Shown here piece by piece: positions 1-18,034 of a DNA stretch of 64,000 bases; position 1 is the stretch's first letter; every line of letters begins with the position of its first letter. The DNA comes from Aphelenchoides besseyi (taxonomy: Eukaryota; Nematoda; Chromadorea; Rhabditida; Aphelenchoididae), in the NCBI GenBank assembly GCA_024699855.1, contig JAMPIQ010000001.1, positions 16,554,001 through 16,618,000 on the forward strand, given 5' to 3'. The translations under genes were made by a program, and so were the position numbers. The notes under the pieces were generated by a model. That model had not been told where the DNA came from and made no database searches. It was given only the letters and a program-made list of their open reading frames with translations.

Positions 1-1419
1 CCGTGGTTGAAGATTGCTTTGCTGTTCATCGAAGCGAACGCAAAACACTCGACAATGCCATTAACGGCCATCACAAGCAAATAGAAAGTGTACATTGAGA
101 GCAGAAGTGCGCCGTTGTTGTTTGTAAGTAAAGACCCTAAAAATGAGTTCATTCGATCTCTCAGCGTCGAAAACTAACCGCCGTAGATTGAAACTGCCAG
201 CGATGAGTACGGGATACTAAAAACGGCAATGACTGTTCCCAATGTAATCAGACAACGACAAAATGCCATGAACAACTGCGCCAACCGTACGGGAACTGTC
301 ACTTGTGAACTTCGACCGAAATGCGAAGCAAAATACACAGCACAGGACTCTTCCAATGGTCGCAATGCAATTCGTGCGACCAACGATCCCAAGCGTTCGA
401 CGGCATCATAAACAGCTGAAAATACGAATACAAAAAGAAATCGATTGCACGCAGTTACCTTGTTCGGTGAAGGTGAGTCGTTGAGTAAAGGTCATAACAT
501 AAGCACTTCCATCGGTTATCAATTGTTTTTGCACAGAATGAAAAAGCAGTGTTCCGATCAACTTCAATCGTTTCCATTCGAAATCCATCGACAAATTGAA
601 CCACGGCGAAAAGTCAATAGCTTTTGTTAGCGACAATTGAGCGTATTTCAGATAATAAATGATGACATAAGCAGCTGATCCGACAACCTAAAACTCCAAC
701 AGTCATAACCCATAATTAGAAGTCTTTGTATACCTGTCCAGCAGTAAGTGCACTAATTGAATCAACGCCGAACAATAGCAGACCGATAGCACACACTTTG
801 TTGACCACCAGAAGTGCCGATTGAGCAAAAGCAAAGAGTCCATGACGACCACTTTTCATACTCGCAATTGCAAACGGCTCAGCCAAACTTTCGAATGCTG
901 CAGCCAAAAGAAAACATGCAATGAGAATCGGATAGGCTTCCGGAATCTCAACATCTTGAATCGGCAATCGACTCCAAATGACGGCAAGAATGGTGCCAAT
1001 TGAAATACAAAGAGGTAATCTAAAGACCATTTAAAACAAACGAAAACGCAGAAAACTTACGATAACCACGAGTATTTGATGGCATCTTGAATATGAAAAT
1101 CGGAGTTCAAACAAACTTTTCGAAGCGGCTCAGTTGATAGGAACGAACAAGTCATGTACAAGAGATTCAAACTGAAAACAAGAATAAAAAACGATCAGAC
1201 AATCGGAACAAACCGAACGTTTACAAGACCCAAAACATTGCCGTCGACATAACGAATAAGATACAAATTGATCAGGAAGGTTGAGATCCGAGCAATAAGC
1301 TAAAATATCATCTAATAGATCCGCAAATCCGTTCGGCTTACTTGTCCACTAAGATTGTACTTGAGAATCCGCGACAACGAAAATGAAGATCCCGAAGGAT
1401 TTGAATCAACTGTCGACAT
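1..1419 (-). CDS. RFT1: RFT1, lipid-linked oligosaccharide flippase family protein (5' part, runs off the window)
   Basis: Multi-pass ER membrane protein of the RFT1 family, which is linked to the Man5GlcNAc2-PP-dolichol step of N-glycosylation. The reverse strand opens with ATG at 1419 (MSTVDSNPSGSS...). Short introns separate exons reading LIARISTFLINLYLIRYVDG, LNLLYMTCSFLSTEPLRKVC and LPLCISIGTILAVIWSRLPI. A block with AYPILIACFLLAAAFESLAE follows; it is the conserved RFT1 stretch around an E-x-x-x-E-P-F motif. Later exons (WFNLSMDFEWKRLKLIGTLL, GSAYVMTFTQRL, RPLEESCAVYFASHF) also match the family in order. The last visible exon reads NGALLLSMYTFYLLVMAVNG and continues left of base 1, so roughly the C-terminal third is missing. 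It is divergent from the ABCC gene, with about 630 bases between start codons. Confidence 0.9.
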
Positions 1420-2049
1420 TGTGGCTCAGAAATAAATAGAAAGACGTAGACAAAGGTGGCAACTCATTTCCATTTGTCGCCTATAAAGTTATGAATAACC
1501 GGACCAATTAACTCGGGAATCGTACGCAACGTTCAACAAAACAACAAAGTTTCTGTCCATTGAATTGGCGGTTCAAAACGAACTACGAGCCTCTCAATTA
1601 AGTGAATTCATCGCAATTCAACCAAACTAATTGCAAAGCAACAAATGAAAACAAGCAACTTGTTCACAGCAATCAACCTCTCAGTCGATTTGTTCGTCCA
1701 CTTGGATCTTCAAATTTCATTGGCTTTCACTTTCCATTTTACCGCATCGAAAAACCCACTCGTCTGTTGATACTACAAAAGAGCGAAACGATAAGATAAG
1801 CCAAACGTTAACTTTCGCAAATCAACTCATGATTGCAAAGAACAACGAGTTCGAAAGGCTCATGGACGTGAATTAAACAACCGAAAATTCGTAGTTGTTA
1901 ATCAAAACGCCGCCGAAAAGTTGCGGGTTGTCCACGAATTGTTTGGAGTTCGATTCGCAGAAGTTTTTGTCTTCAAGAACTGATTGTAAGGTCATTGACA
2001 TAGAGTTTCAGAAAGCAACCAAAACTGCAGACGATTGAGATTAAGGCGT
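1420..2049. promoter_or_regulatory. Divergent intergenic region between RFT1 and the ABCC gene
   Basis: No coding exon is recognisable in these 630 bases. Open frames here have no family resemblance. The stretch lies between two divergent start codons, so it must hold both promoters and the leaders. No specific element could be picked out by eye. Confidence 0.4.
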
Positions 2050-7745
<5,696 letters not shown>

Positions 7746-8438
7746 CTTCAAGAACTTTAACAACCTCTTACGATTTCAAATAAACTAGAGACTTTGCAAG
7801 TTTGCCGAGCAGCTTAATAGCGCCGATCGGAGATGATCTGCTTTCAAATCGACTTCCGGAGTTCGTTAATGAAAACGATTCGTTTGCTATCACCTATGGT
7901 TGTTCTTTTGTGGAGGTCAGCGGTCAAAAACGAAGTGCAAACAACCGATGATTTGTGTTTTCAATTGCACGAGTTCGCACTTTTGATTCAAGCCCACGGC
8001 TACGCTTTTCATAATCTCCACTGTCCTTCAATGCGCAACGTCGCCAACGATCATTGGGAGCAAAACCGCGCTCCTCCGACGATCGCAACGCCGCTTATGC
8101 GCAAAAAATTGAGCGCATTGCTGTTAATTCGCTTGATCAGCTTCTGAAGTGTACGCGGTTTTCCTCTAATCAATTTGACGGCCTCTCAAGCAAAGTGGAG
8201 GAACAACAACAAAACTTTTGTATCTGAAGACGCTTAGTCTCCAAAAAACTGAGCGTCTTAATAATCGGAACGAAGAACAAAAAACTGTTGAGTAATCAGC
8301 TAGTGTCCTCAACATTCCACGTACTTTGAAATCGATCGTTGTTCAACGAAGGATCGTAGCTCTTCGATCTTCACGTAATGCAACGAAGTCAACCGACGCG
8401 GTTATTTGACAGTCAACGGTAAACTGCGGTTAATCGAA
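7746..8438. other. Intergenic stretch without a recognised gene
   Basis: Holds the 3' end and polyadenylation signal of the ABCC gene (AATAAA near 7779) and the upstream region of the next gene. A 104-codon open frame at 7833-8147 has no family resemblance and no usable splice partners, so it was not called. Confidence 0.5.
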
Positions 8439-11400
8439 ATGAACGTGTGTTGTCGACTAATTTATTTGTTTATTCTACTTTTTTATTGTCTTAACTATGT
8501 TCAAAGTAGGTTACATTTATTCTTCTTTAACACGTGCAATCTTCAGCCAAAGTTATTCCCGAGTCATCAGCTAAAACCCAGTCAACGAACGTTGATAAAC
8601 CGGATCCAGACGTCGATAGACACACAACCAACGCTAAATCGTCAGTCGACAATTCAACTTCCGATCAACAACCTCCGCGTTATTGGCAAGCGATTCTCGG
8701 CGACATCTGCCAACTCCCCGGTTTTCCACGTGCTACTGCCGATCCAACTAGATATCTGGAGTGTGTAAGACAGAATTTGGCTACTGACCGGTTAGTTCAA
8801 AAATCATTCACTTTTGTAATCTCCACTTAAGAAAAGATCTTGGCATATGGACTTTACGTGATTGTGCCGAGGGTTTTCATTTCGTTGCTGCAGCTCGGCG
8901 TTGTAAATCGATACGTTCGATTAAGCGGCAGGAAACCATTTGTTCGGGTTCGAAATCAACGGAATACGATTTCTGTCCATCCGATTCGGCCGATGAGGTA
9001 AAACCGTTGATTTTGCTTTAAATCATATGTTTTAGTTTGAAATCCACGAAACACGATCAGGTTTGTCAACGAAACCATTTCGACCAACACTCATTTAGAG
9101 CCTCGACGATGCTCTTGTCCCGATGGCAAAGAAGATTGTTTGTGTGCTCGACCCGAAATTCTGGAGCCGGTTAAAGTCATGCGACGTACTCGGACCACAC
9201 AAACCGCCATTTTTGTTGATGATAAAGCAGCTGAAAACGACGAAAGTAAAACGGAAAACGGAGTCACTCCGGCAATTCGTTTCCAGTCTTTTCAAACCAA
9301 CACCGGAACACAACGTTGCCAACAACTATGCAATCGGAGCAACAATCTTTGTTGTCAGAATTCGGCATGTACTTGTCCAACAACGAGGGTTGGTTTCGTT
9401 TTCCATTTGACTTTGCTTAAATCACTTTTCCCACCTTCTCGGGCTTTTAAATTCAAACCAATTCAGACATTATCGACTCGGCAACAACTGATTCCCTTCA
9501 CTCAACGACCATCTACACAACAACAACTGCCAACTCCCAACAATGAACCTCCGTTTCAATCTTTTCAACAACCACCTCCCAATTTTCGTAACGAACAGAA
9601 CAATCGAAATAAAAACTTCAACGATGGAAACGACAGACAATCGCCAAATCAAAATCCATTCAATGGATTTCAACAAACTAACGGAGATTTAAGTTTTGGA
9701 TACACAAATGGTCCACCAAGTAGTCAACATCCAAATGGAAATAATGATCGAAATAGTTCGCCACAACAAATTGGTTATAGTACTCAAACACCTAACAACA
9801 TAAATGGATACAACCAACCTCAGCAATCAAATGGCTTTAACGGACCTAGTGGCGGTTGGAATGCTCCACAAGGAAACGATTTCAATCGACCACAACAGCA
9901 AGAAATTTTCAATGGAAGACGTCCGAATAACCAAGAAAATGAATTTAACGGCCCACCTCCATTCAACGGCAACTTCAATGGACCGCCAAATAACGAGAAT
10001 CGTTTCGGCAATCAACCTCAAGCTTCTCAGCAGACTCAACAGTTCGATCCGAACTGCAATCAATGGAACGGTCAGCCGCAAAGAAACTCGTGGAATAAAG
10101 ACAACGCAAATTTAAATCAAAATCCAGACTTTGCCAACAGAAATCAAGGACCTTCAAATCAACGGCAAAATTGGAATCCCGACTCCCGATCTCAATTCGA
10201 ACAAAATCAGTGGCCGCTAAACAGCCGACAAAACGGATCTCCGAATCAACAACGAAACTTCGACTCACAATTTCAACAAAACAGCGACCGAGATCAGCAG
10301 TTCAATGGACAGAGAAATCAGTGGAATCCAAATGATAGACCACAATGGGACATAAATAATTTTAACGGACCTCAACAACACCGAAACGACTTCAATAATC
10401 CAGACAACGTGCCTTCATTTAATCAACCTTTGCCTAACAATTTCAATCTAAATAATCGACAACAACTGAACTTCGTAAATCCAATTGGACCTCCCAATCA
10501 GTTTAACGGACAATCTCAACAAAACGATTTCAACGGACCACAGCCTCCAAATTTCGGCTCACCAAATGAACCGAATCCAACTCTGATGGCAATCGACGAT
10601 AAAATGAGACAAATGGAACAAGTTCTTGAGAAACAGAATCAACAGCTGAATCGCCAACAGCAACTTCTACTTCAACAAACCAAAGTTTTACAACACGAAA
10701 GAGAAAGCAATCAACCGCCGCCAATGCCACAGCCAATTCCAATTAACAGAATCGATAATCAGCAACGAAATTTGCCTTTTGAAACAGCAACTCCATCATC
10801 TCCGGTAATCGACGTGTTCAATTTGATGGTGAAGGAAAATAGACGGGAGTTAAATTATGAGTTTAATGTGTGCTATTAACATTAACATTTCAATTGCTAA
10901 TAACGATCGCAATCCTTTTGAACTATTCAACTGTTGAATTTAGACCTGTCAATTGACCACAACTCAACAACAATATTGTCCGAGAAAAGACCAACAAGCC
11001 GTCATTCAACCTCAACCCTGTGCTTTGGTTCAAGGAAGCGCAACGAATGCACGTTACCAAGGAATTTGCTCGTGGATGTTGGATCCGTTGGCTTGTGATC
11101 CCGAATCTCGTTGTCATTTTCTTCAATGTATGTTCTTAACTTTAAGTCTTCATCCGATGTTTTTAGGTCAACCGGCAAGCAACAATTTGTATTGCGGTAG
11201 GTAGACGCTATTTGTCGACTGAAACATTTTGCAGGTCGATGGCAACGAATGCCGTGTGCTCCTGCAACCGTGTTCGATGCAGCAGCTCAAATTTGTGTTT
11301 GGGACACTTGTTAGTCGTTCTTATCAAAACAACTGTGAAGTATCGGTTTTCAGCTGCTACACCCGGACCTCTTCCATTGCCAACTCCCGCTCCATCGTCT

Positions 11401-11931
11401 AGTACTTTGGCACCAAACATCCAATTCAGCGGAAATCAAAGTCCCAATTTGGTCAAAAATTTCAACAACATCGGGAATTTGTTCACAACCGCGAACTCGT
11501 ATGTTGATGCACAATCGAGTTTCAACGGACAATTCGGAAACAACGGTTTTGGCACAAATAATCCTCAACCGACAAACAGTCAACAGAATCTGGGCGGGGG
11601 GTTTCAGCAAATGAACAACATCGGTGGTTATTCGAATTTCGGTCAACCAAACTTGGGATTCAACGGAAACAACCAACCATATGGGCCCGGAAATTCAATC
11701 GTTGGCCAAGGATCATGTTTTGCAAACGGTCAATTGAATCAAAATCTATGTCGAGGCGGAGTTCAAATCGGTTCTTGCAGTTCGACATTTCAATGTCCCG
11801 GCCAATCGGTCTGTCAAATTGGACAAATGACAAATCGAAGGGTAAGTGACAAAAGTTGTGCGAACTCATCAGCGTTCTACTTTCAGCCGTGTACTGTTTG
11901 TTGCTACTACAGAAGTTTGCTAATGGATTGA
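8439..11931 (+). CDS. Secreted chitin-binding (CBM14/peritrophin-like) protein with long Asn/Gln-rich middle
   Basis: Start ATG 8439 gives a signal peptide (MNVCCRLIYLFILLFYCLNY), spliced to TKVIPESS. The N-terminal domain looks like a chitin-binding type 2 module: CQLPGFPRATADPTRYLECV, then WTLRDCAEGFHFVAAARRC. A second Cys cluster (RRCSCPDGKEDCLC; CQQLCNRSNNLCC) follows. From about 9470 to 10850 there is a low-complexity region rich in N, Q, F, G and P with repeated FNGP and FNG units, ending in a Gln-rich coiled stretch. A third module, TCQLTTTQQQYCPRKDQ to NLYCGRWQRMPCAPATVFD, again resembles the C-terminal half of CBM14. The end is a small Cys-rich tail (GSCFANGQLNQNLC ... PCTVCCYYR). 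Probable role: extracellular matrix or eggshell/cuticle chitin binding. This is inferred from domains only. Confidence 0.75.
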
Positions 11932-12052
11932 TATCGCTTTGGTTGTTTCACAATAAATTTTTATCATTGTGTCATTCGAAATTATACGACAACTAACTCA
12001 GCGGTTATTTACAATAGTTAAATGCACTACCCAACAGATTCGACTCTCTCGA

Positions 12053-14023
12053 TTACTCGGCCTTCGATTTGCTGACGTAGTCTTTGGATGATCGATATTT
12101 CAAGAGTCCGGTTCCTTGTCCAAGCAAGTAATCCAAACGGACGTTCAAACTGAAAGCAATTGAAACCGATCTAACATCTCGACTTACCGTAAGAACTCGA
12201 ACAAAGTGAAGAAGCAGGATTTCTGTTTATACGCACCGGGATAGTCGGCCATAACCTTGCGTAGTGCCGCTGTTGCTTCAATCAAATGGTAATGTGGAAT
12301 ACGAGTAAAGAACATGTGATGAGCTACGTGTCCGTCCGAAATATGATGCAAAGCGGTATCGATACCCAAACCATAGTATCGATCGATTGTCTGTGATTGT
12401 CCTTTAACAAAATTCCAAGTCGACTGCTCGTAAATTTCGATCTCTTCATCTTGATGTTGCAAATAGGTGATCATAACCATCCAAAGCGATTGAAAGAGCA
12501 GCGGTACGTAATAATATTTGACGAAGTTATAGACGCTGTAGTCACAAAGAATGAAAGCAGTCTGAAATCGCTCAGTTAACGTTCCGTGCCCGCAAACTCA
12601 CATATGAACAGAAGGCACATGCCGCACCGCTAACAACGCACTGCAATCGTTCTTTGTTGTTTGTGAAGAGCGGAGAGAAGGGCCTAAAACGATCTTGTTT
12701 GTAGTAAGGATTTTAATTTCAACTCACCAGAAGTGAGATCCATCCGGCAGTCCGACAAACGTGTAAATTGGATTCCATCTGAAATTCAAGCGATTACTTT
12801 GTTTTCAATACAAGGTTTGTATGTTGATTTCGATCTCCACCACCCATGTTGCTGAGTCATATTATGATAGAAGACTGCAATCACTCCACCAACAAGCACA
12901 GATGGTCTCATTTTTTGGTCAATGGCTCGATTGGGCGGAACGCAGAAAATATTTCGGGAAAACCCGCTGCTCCGTGCTGTTCTTCACGTGCAATCAATCT
13001 GTTCGCCTCGTTTAGTTTGTGTTTTGATAAAAACGGAACACCGACTTTGAAAAGGCGCAGCGAAAAGAACTTTGTTTTTCAACGACAAACGACAGTAAAA
13101 ACTCAGAAGTGAAAGGTCAATTTTTGTGAAATAACCATCACGAGGACTCCACAGATTCTTTACAGTAGATTTGATGTTTACCTGAACAGCCCGGAAATCG
13201 GGACTTTGCAGAAGTTTCGACTAATCCAATTGGTGTTTTCGTAGTCGTCTTTCGTGACCCACGGATGACCCTTGTCTTTTGTGAGATGGGATGTGAATTG
13301 ATGATGTTGACGATGACTCTTTTGCCACGGCCAATAAGGAGCTGAAATTGAGGTTTTTATTTCTCGTTTCGAACACTAACTTGCCCATTATTGGAGCATG
13401 TGCAAGATGACCGCAAAGGTCATTGACCCACGTATAATTGGAGAAGGTTGTGTGGCCGCAGTCATGTCCAATAATGAATAGCGACGACATGAACATGCCT
13501 GTTACATAGTACCAAACCAGCAATCCAGGCCAACCCAGATACTTCTCGACTGTTGGCAAAGCGAAATACAAACCCGCAATAACCGCATAATCCCAAATCA
13601 AATATGCCAACGATGTTGGAAGCGACTTCTCAAAACATTGTGGTGGAATCGCATTTCGAAGTTGTTCGTATGTTGGCAACACTGGGACCTATAATAAGAC
13701 AAATACTTTGATGTAACATAACTAAAAGAGCAACTGACTAATCGAATTAAAAAGTTGGGAAATAAATTTTTGTTCCACTAATTCAATCAACTTTTACCGT
13801 AAATTAACTACATTTGCTTAACTGTCTTAACAGTTCTAAAGGAACAGAATAACTACCGTGTTTGACTAATTAAAGACAAGTAACATTGAAGGTTCGTTCA
13901 GTTATAAGAATCAATGAACAGAAAACTCACTGCTTCTTTGTTTTTCAAAGTTTCCGTCTTGTATTCGTTGGAAGCCGTCGATTGCGCGTGAACTTCTTCG
14001 GTTAAAGTCGTTGATTCGACCAT
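12053..14023 (-). CDS. fat-2: Delta-12 fatty acid desaturase, FAT-2-like
   Basis: ER membrane desaturase that inserts the omega-6 double bond into oleoyl chains, the entry to polyunsaturated fatty acids. Start ATG at 14023 (MVESTTLTEEVHAQS) is spliced to VPVLPTYEQLRNAIPPQCF. All three histidine boxes are present: HDCGH in FIIGHDCGHTTFSNYTW, HRQHH in WPWQKSHRQHHQFTSH, and HVAHH in ISDGHVAHHMFFTRIPHYH. Other blocks follow Caenorhabditis FAT-2 closely (YLGWPGLLVWYYVTGM, FILCDYSVYNFVKYYYVPLL, MITYLQHQDEEIEIYE). It ends NVRLDYLLGQGTGLLKYRS...KAE. One intron has a GC donor (13383-13384): only this junction keeps the frame HAPIM|APYWPWQ. An intron of about 400 bases (roughly 12785-13180) is the longest in the gene. 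The C. elegans enzyme also has delta-15 activity only as FAT-1, so delta-12 is the safer call. Confidence 0.95.
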
Positions 14024-16490
14024 TTCGATTGTCGTTGCGTTGTCGTATCGCCCAAGTGTTGTTTGTTAACCTAAAATTCACAGTAAAAGTGTCGCATTCA
14101 ACAACACGGCCACCTCTATCGACTCGCGAAATAACCATTGACTATCGCCAAGAGCTTAAAATTCGTTTCCTTCAACTCCGAGCTCCGCCTCCTCTTTCGA
14201 TGGTCGTTGCCACAGGTGAACGACATTGTCTGCCGACTAAGAAACGGCTGAGATTGGGCGGAGTCTAATCGCTTGAGCTAATTCACGGTTTTGTATGGAA
14301 CGAATTTGATAGAATGGTGAGATGATGCAACGAATTTGGTTTACGGTGATTGTCGAAATACGGTAATGATTGCGGTTATCAATCAACTTCTCGTAGTCTA
14401 TCCAATTTGATGTTATTTCTCGTTTCAAACCGATGGCGTGATTTGAACGAACCGGTGCATCACAAACGGACGATCAATTTCCGTCCAGCGCTCTTCGCTT
14501 TTAATCTCAACGTTAACGAGCAGACTGCCGATGTCAAAGTACAAACCACAGAACTCGCAATCCGGTCGGCTTTTCAAACAAGGTACACGGACAAAGCCGA
14601 AAAGACTAACGCCATGAGGTAACATCATTAAACTCGATGGAGTATTTTGTCCATTAACTCAATTGTAAATAAAATTTTCTCACCAATTCTGTTCGTCTGC
14701 TCGACTACGAACAGCAACCGCTAAGTTTCGACCGAGCGTTCCACTCTCGTTCGTTTTTATTCGCACCTCCAAAACAAAGACCCGACTAATCCAACAGAAG
14801 TGTCAATTCCGCAGAAACCAAAACGTGAATTTCAGCTGAAAATGTTTTGGACGCGAACAAAAATAGTCTATGGTATTCGTGGACCTGAAAGTTCCTGACA
14901 TTTAAACGAGTCTACGGTTTGCGGAAAACTACTTCCGCTCTATCCTGTACTTTGCCCTCAACACAAGCAAAGAAATTGCAATTCAAGGTTTCGAAGGACA
15001 ATGTTCGAAATCATTTTTGATAAGCAAACGTAGAAGATACAATTGGCTAAAACAACCATCAACTTTGGGTTTTAATTTCTCCGACAAATTCACTTCAGAC
15101 ATCGTAGACCACCCAGCTTGTCAGTGAAGTTAAACGGCGTGTTAAACTTTCAATCTTGTGTTTTACAGTTCAAATCAGACCACACGATTGAACCTCGTGA
15201 ACTGAAGAGCATTTCGATAAGACAGACATTATGTTCTGATCTTCTAAAAACGAAGAGTTCACATCAATCACTCGATCGTAAAGTTTTCGTATTCCTAGTG
15301 AAATGATTGCTGAAATCAAATTCGAATTAAGATCGATCGACGAAACAAATAGACAGCTAAAGCAAAGTATAAAATCACGAATTCATCAGTTTCGTTATTT
15401 CCGTACCACTCAACCACAAAGTTCCTAAGCCACTTGGATCGGTGTGTTGACCGTCTTCGTGATGGAATTTGAAGTCTCAGACAGTACAATGAACAGAACA
15501 AAAGATAAAATGATCGGTAAGTTGTCCACTTGAAACCAAGTCTAATTACATTACTTAGTCTTGGGAGCCAAGAAGAACTGCAATCGTCCATGAAGCTTGT
15601 GTTCACTAGACGGCAATTGAGCTGAAGTTTCTATGATCGTTTTTTGGTTATACGTACCGTTTGAATGAAACAATGTTGTAACTGAAATGCTAATTTGACC
15701 TCAACTGTTTCACGTCTTTGTTTCTAATTGGCCAGGCTTTTTGTTAATTGAATTGATTTTGCCAATCTGTGTTCGAGATTGGAACCAATATTTACAGCAC
15801 TTTAAGATTCAAAGGCACCTTGTCAACCCAAAAGCTGCGTGACCGCTCGTATTCACGACTCAACGTACGTAATTGGCCGACTAAACGGCCATTAGCTGCG
15901 CAAAGAATAGTGACACATCACACAAGGTTAAGATTCAACCCGAGAAACAAATTCCAAGTACATTGAGATGATCTGTATCGATGAAAACAATCAACTTAGT
16001 TCAAATCAGATTGTTTGGTCAACCTAATGAACACTAGATCAAGATCTCACAGGAAACCTTATATTCTAAAGAGCTCATTGACTTGAAGTCATTCTACCAG
16101 CCACATGTGGTCTTCTTTTCTGTAAGATAGAATGATAAGCTTAGCAATTGGAATCTGATCTCATAACAAGCTTGTGGCCCATCGCTTAACCAACTAACGA
16201 GAATATCTGATCCCAATCTAAACTTCAAAGGCAGCTGCGGTTTTGTTTTGTGTGCTTGTCGACTCGTTGGCTGCCAATCTGTTATTTCTACTCATGGCAA
16301 AATTGAAGAAGAAAACATTATTGCGCGTTTATGGGAAAACGCGGAGACTTTGTCGCCATCTGGTTTCCGCGATGATTTCGATAGAAGGCAAGTGCCCGAA
16401 CTTTGTTGTGTTTCAGCTGAATGTCGATGTTTTCCGTGCTTGCATTTTGCCAGTAGTAAATGAGTGTTTTTCTAGATCCTTCTTCTCGCG
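14024..16490. other. 2.5-kb stretch without a confident gene
   Basis: No recognisable protein family, tRNA or repeat was found. One weak possibility on the plus strand is a mini-ORF from 15462 (MEFEVSDSTMNRTKDKM), which can be spliced over GTAAGT...TTACTTAG to a short tail ending near 15592. At 29 residues it is too short to call. A 96-codon frame on the minus strand (15316-15606) lies over the same bases and lacks family resemblance. Confidence 0.4.
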
Positions 16491-18034
16491 ATGCAATCGA
16501 TCTCAACTTTTGACGATCCAAACGTTGCGGTTTGGCGAGTCGACAACTTTGCCGAATCCTACGAGCAGTCGATTGCGGGAGATCGAATGGCAAGCGAACC
16601 GTATGCTACTGACCATCCCGAATTTGGAGAAATCGGCTTTTATTTCAAATTTGACCGGAGAACGATCTCCGATCCACATTCTGCTCATTTTCGCATGCAA
16701 CTTATGAACGTTCCCTCTGAACTCTCGACTACTATGAAATGCAGTTCGTGCGTCGAAACAGTCGACAAGAAACGTACTAAAACAAAGAGTAAGCGAGGTT
16801 TTTTGCTTATATACTGTAGAGTTTTAGATGTGGCTGTTTCGTTTGACACGAACTCAGCGTTCAAATACCTCTGCTCTTCTTCTTCCGGACAATTGGCCGA
16901 GTTTTTACATTCAACGACCGTCTTCATTTGCTGTCGTTTGCCATATCCGATCAAGTCAAATGGCTCGATATCAACGAAGAACACTTTGTACCGTTGGCCA
17001 ATCCCTGATTTCGAGTCTCGCTTCAACGTTGAGCAATTTGGAAAACCATGGCATAGTGATCAATTCGAAGTTCCTGAATTTGAAGACGTCAAATTTTCTG
17101 TTGGATTTTATCCAAAAGCTGACAGAGAAGAAGGCAAAGATTTTTGTGCTGTCTTCCTGCATGCCAGAGATCTCGCTGGTCATTCAAAAGCGCCAATCCA
17201 TTGTGATTTGTGGATCGAAAATGCGGAAAACGACTCCGAAGAGTTGGTGAGTTATTCTTTTGAACATTGTTTTACTATTTTAGGATTCAACTACGTATTT
17301 TCCACTCCTGGAGGTTATGGATGTTCGTATTATGTGGACAAGAAGAACTCTGCAAGTTCGCTGAAAACGGTTTATTTACTATTGCTGCGATGTGCGAGCA
17401 ATCACTGATCCCGTTCCATTTCCCCATTGGATGTCATTTCAAAGTGAACTTGCATCTTTGTTCAACGATCCATACTTCTCGGCCGCTGAAATTCGTGTGG
17501 ACGGCCAAGTTTTCAAGGTCAGGCTCCTAATGTTCTTTTGTCAACATCTTTTTCTTTAGATCAATAGAGCGATCACCTATTGCAAGTCGCCTGTTTTCCG
17601 CGCGATGTTCGACAAAGAAAGCGAAGAGCAGAAAAGTGGAGTAGTTACGATCAAAGGCTTTGAAGCTTTGATAGTCGAAAAGATGCTCATCTACATCTAC
17701 AAAAACGAAGTCGTGAACTTGAAAGTAAGTGCTGCTCAGCTCTTAGAAGTTGCCGATTATTATCAGGTGAACTCTCTTGTGGTTAGTTTCTTACTGTTAG
17801 ACTTTTGAATTGACTTGTTTCAGAAGAAGTGCACCGGTTCGATTCTCGCAAACTTGGCTCTCGACAACTTGCTCGACACCTTAGAATTGGCGTTTAAACT
17901 CGAACATCTCGAGCAGTTCAAGAATCGTGAAGTTTGCATTTGAAAACCGCAAAGAAATGCGACAACTGTCGGCGTACAAAGATGTGTTGAAGAAAGTTCC
18001 GGAGATCGCCATCGAACTTCTAGCACTATGTTGA
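16491..18034 (+). pseudogene. MATH-MATH-BTB gene with frame breaks (damaged gene or assembly indels)
   Basis: MATH-BTB proteins act as substrate adaptors of CUL3 ubiquitin ligases. The first MATH domain starts VAVWRVDNFAESYEQ (ATG 16491). A second runs YRWPIPDFESRFNVEQFG to CDLWIENAENDSEE. The BTB domain is RVDGQVFKINRAITYCKSPV...FRAMFDKESEE, followed by YIYKNEVVNLKVSAAQLLEV and a BACK-like tail IVKFAFENRKEMRQL...EIAIELLALC. The frame does not hold. Near 17335 one base is missing relative to the paralogue at 49811-50764, between GYGCSYYV and QEELCKFAENGLFTIAA. A further shift lies near 17400 before DPVPFPHW; a poor intron could excuse it. Another lies near 17925, where QFKN and VKFAFEN sit in different frames. 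Upstream exons and splice sites otherwise look normal, so recent damage or base-calling errors are equally possible. Confidence 0.65.

Noticed and set aside
7833..8147. 104-codon open frame downstream of the ABCC gene
   Set aside because: No domain, no start context, and it lies in the expected 3' and promoter region.
15462..15592. Two-exon mini-gene (29 residues)
   Set aside because: Splice sites are good but the product is too short and has no homology. Reported only as a possibility.
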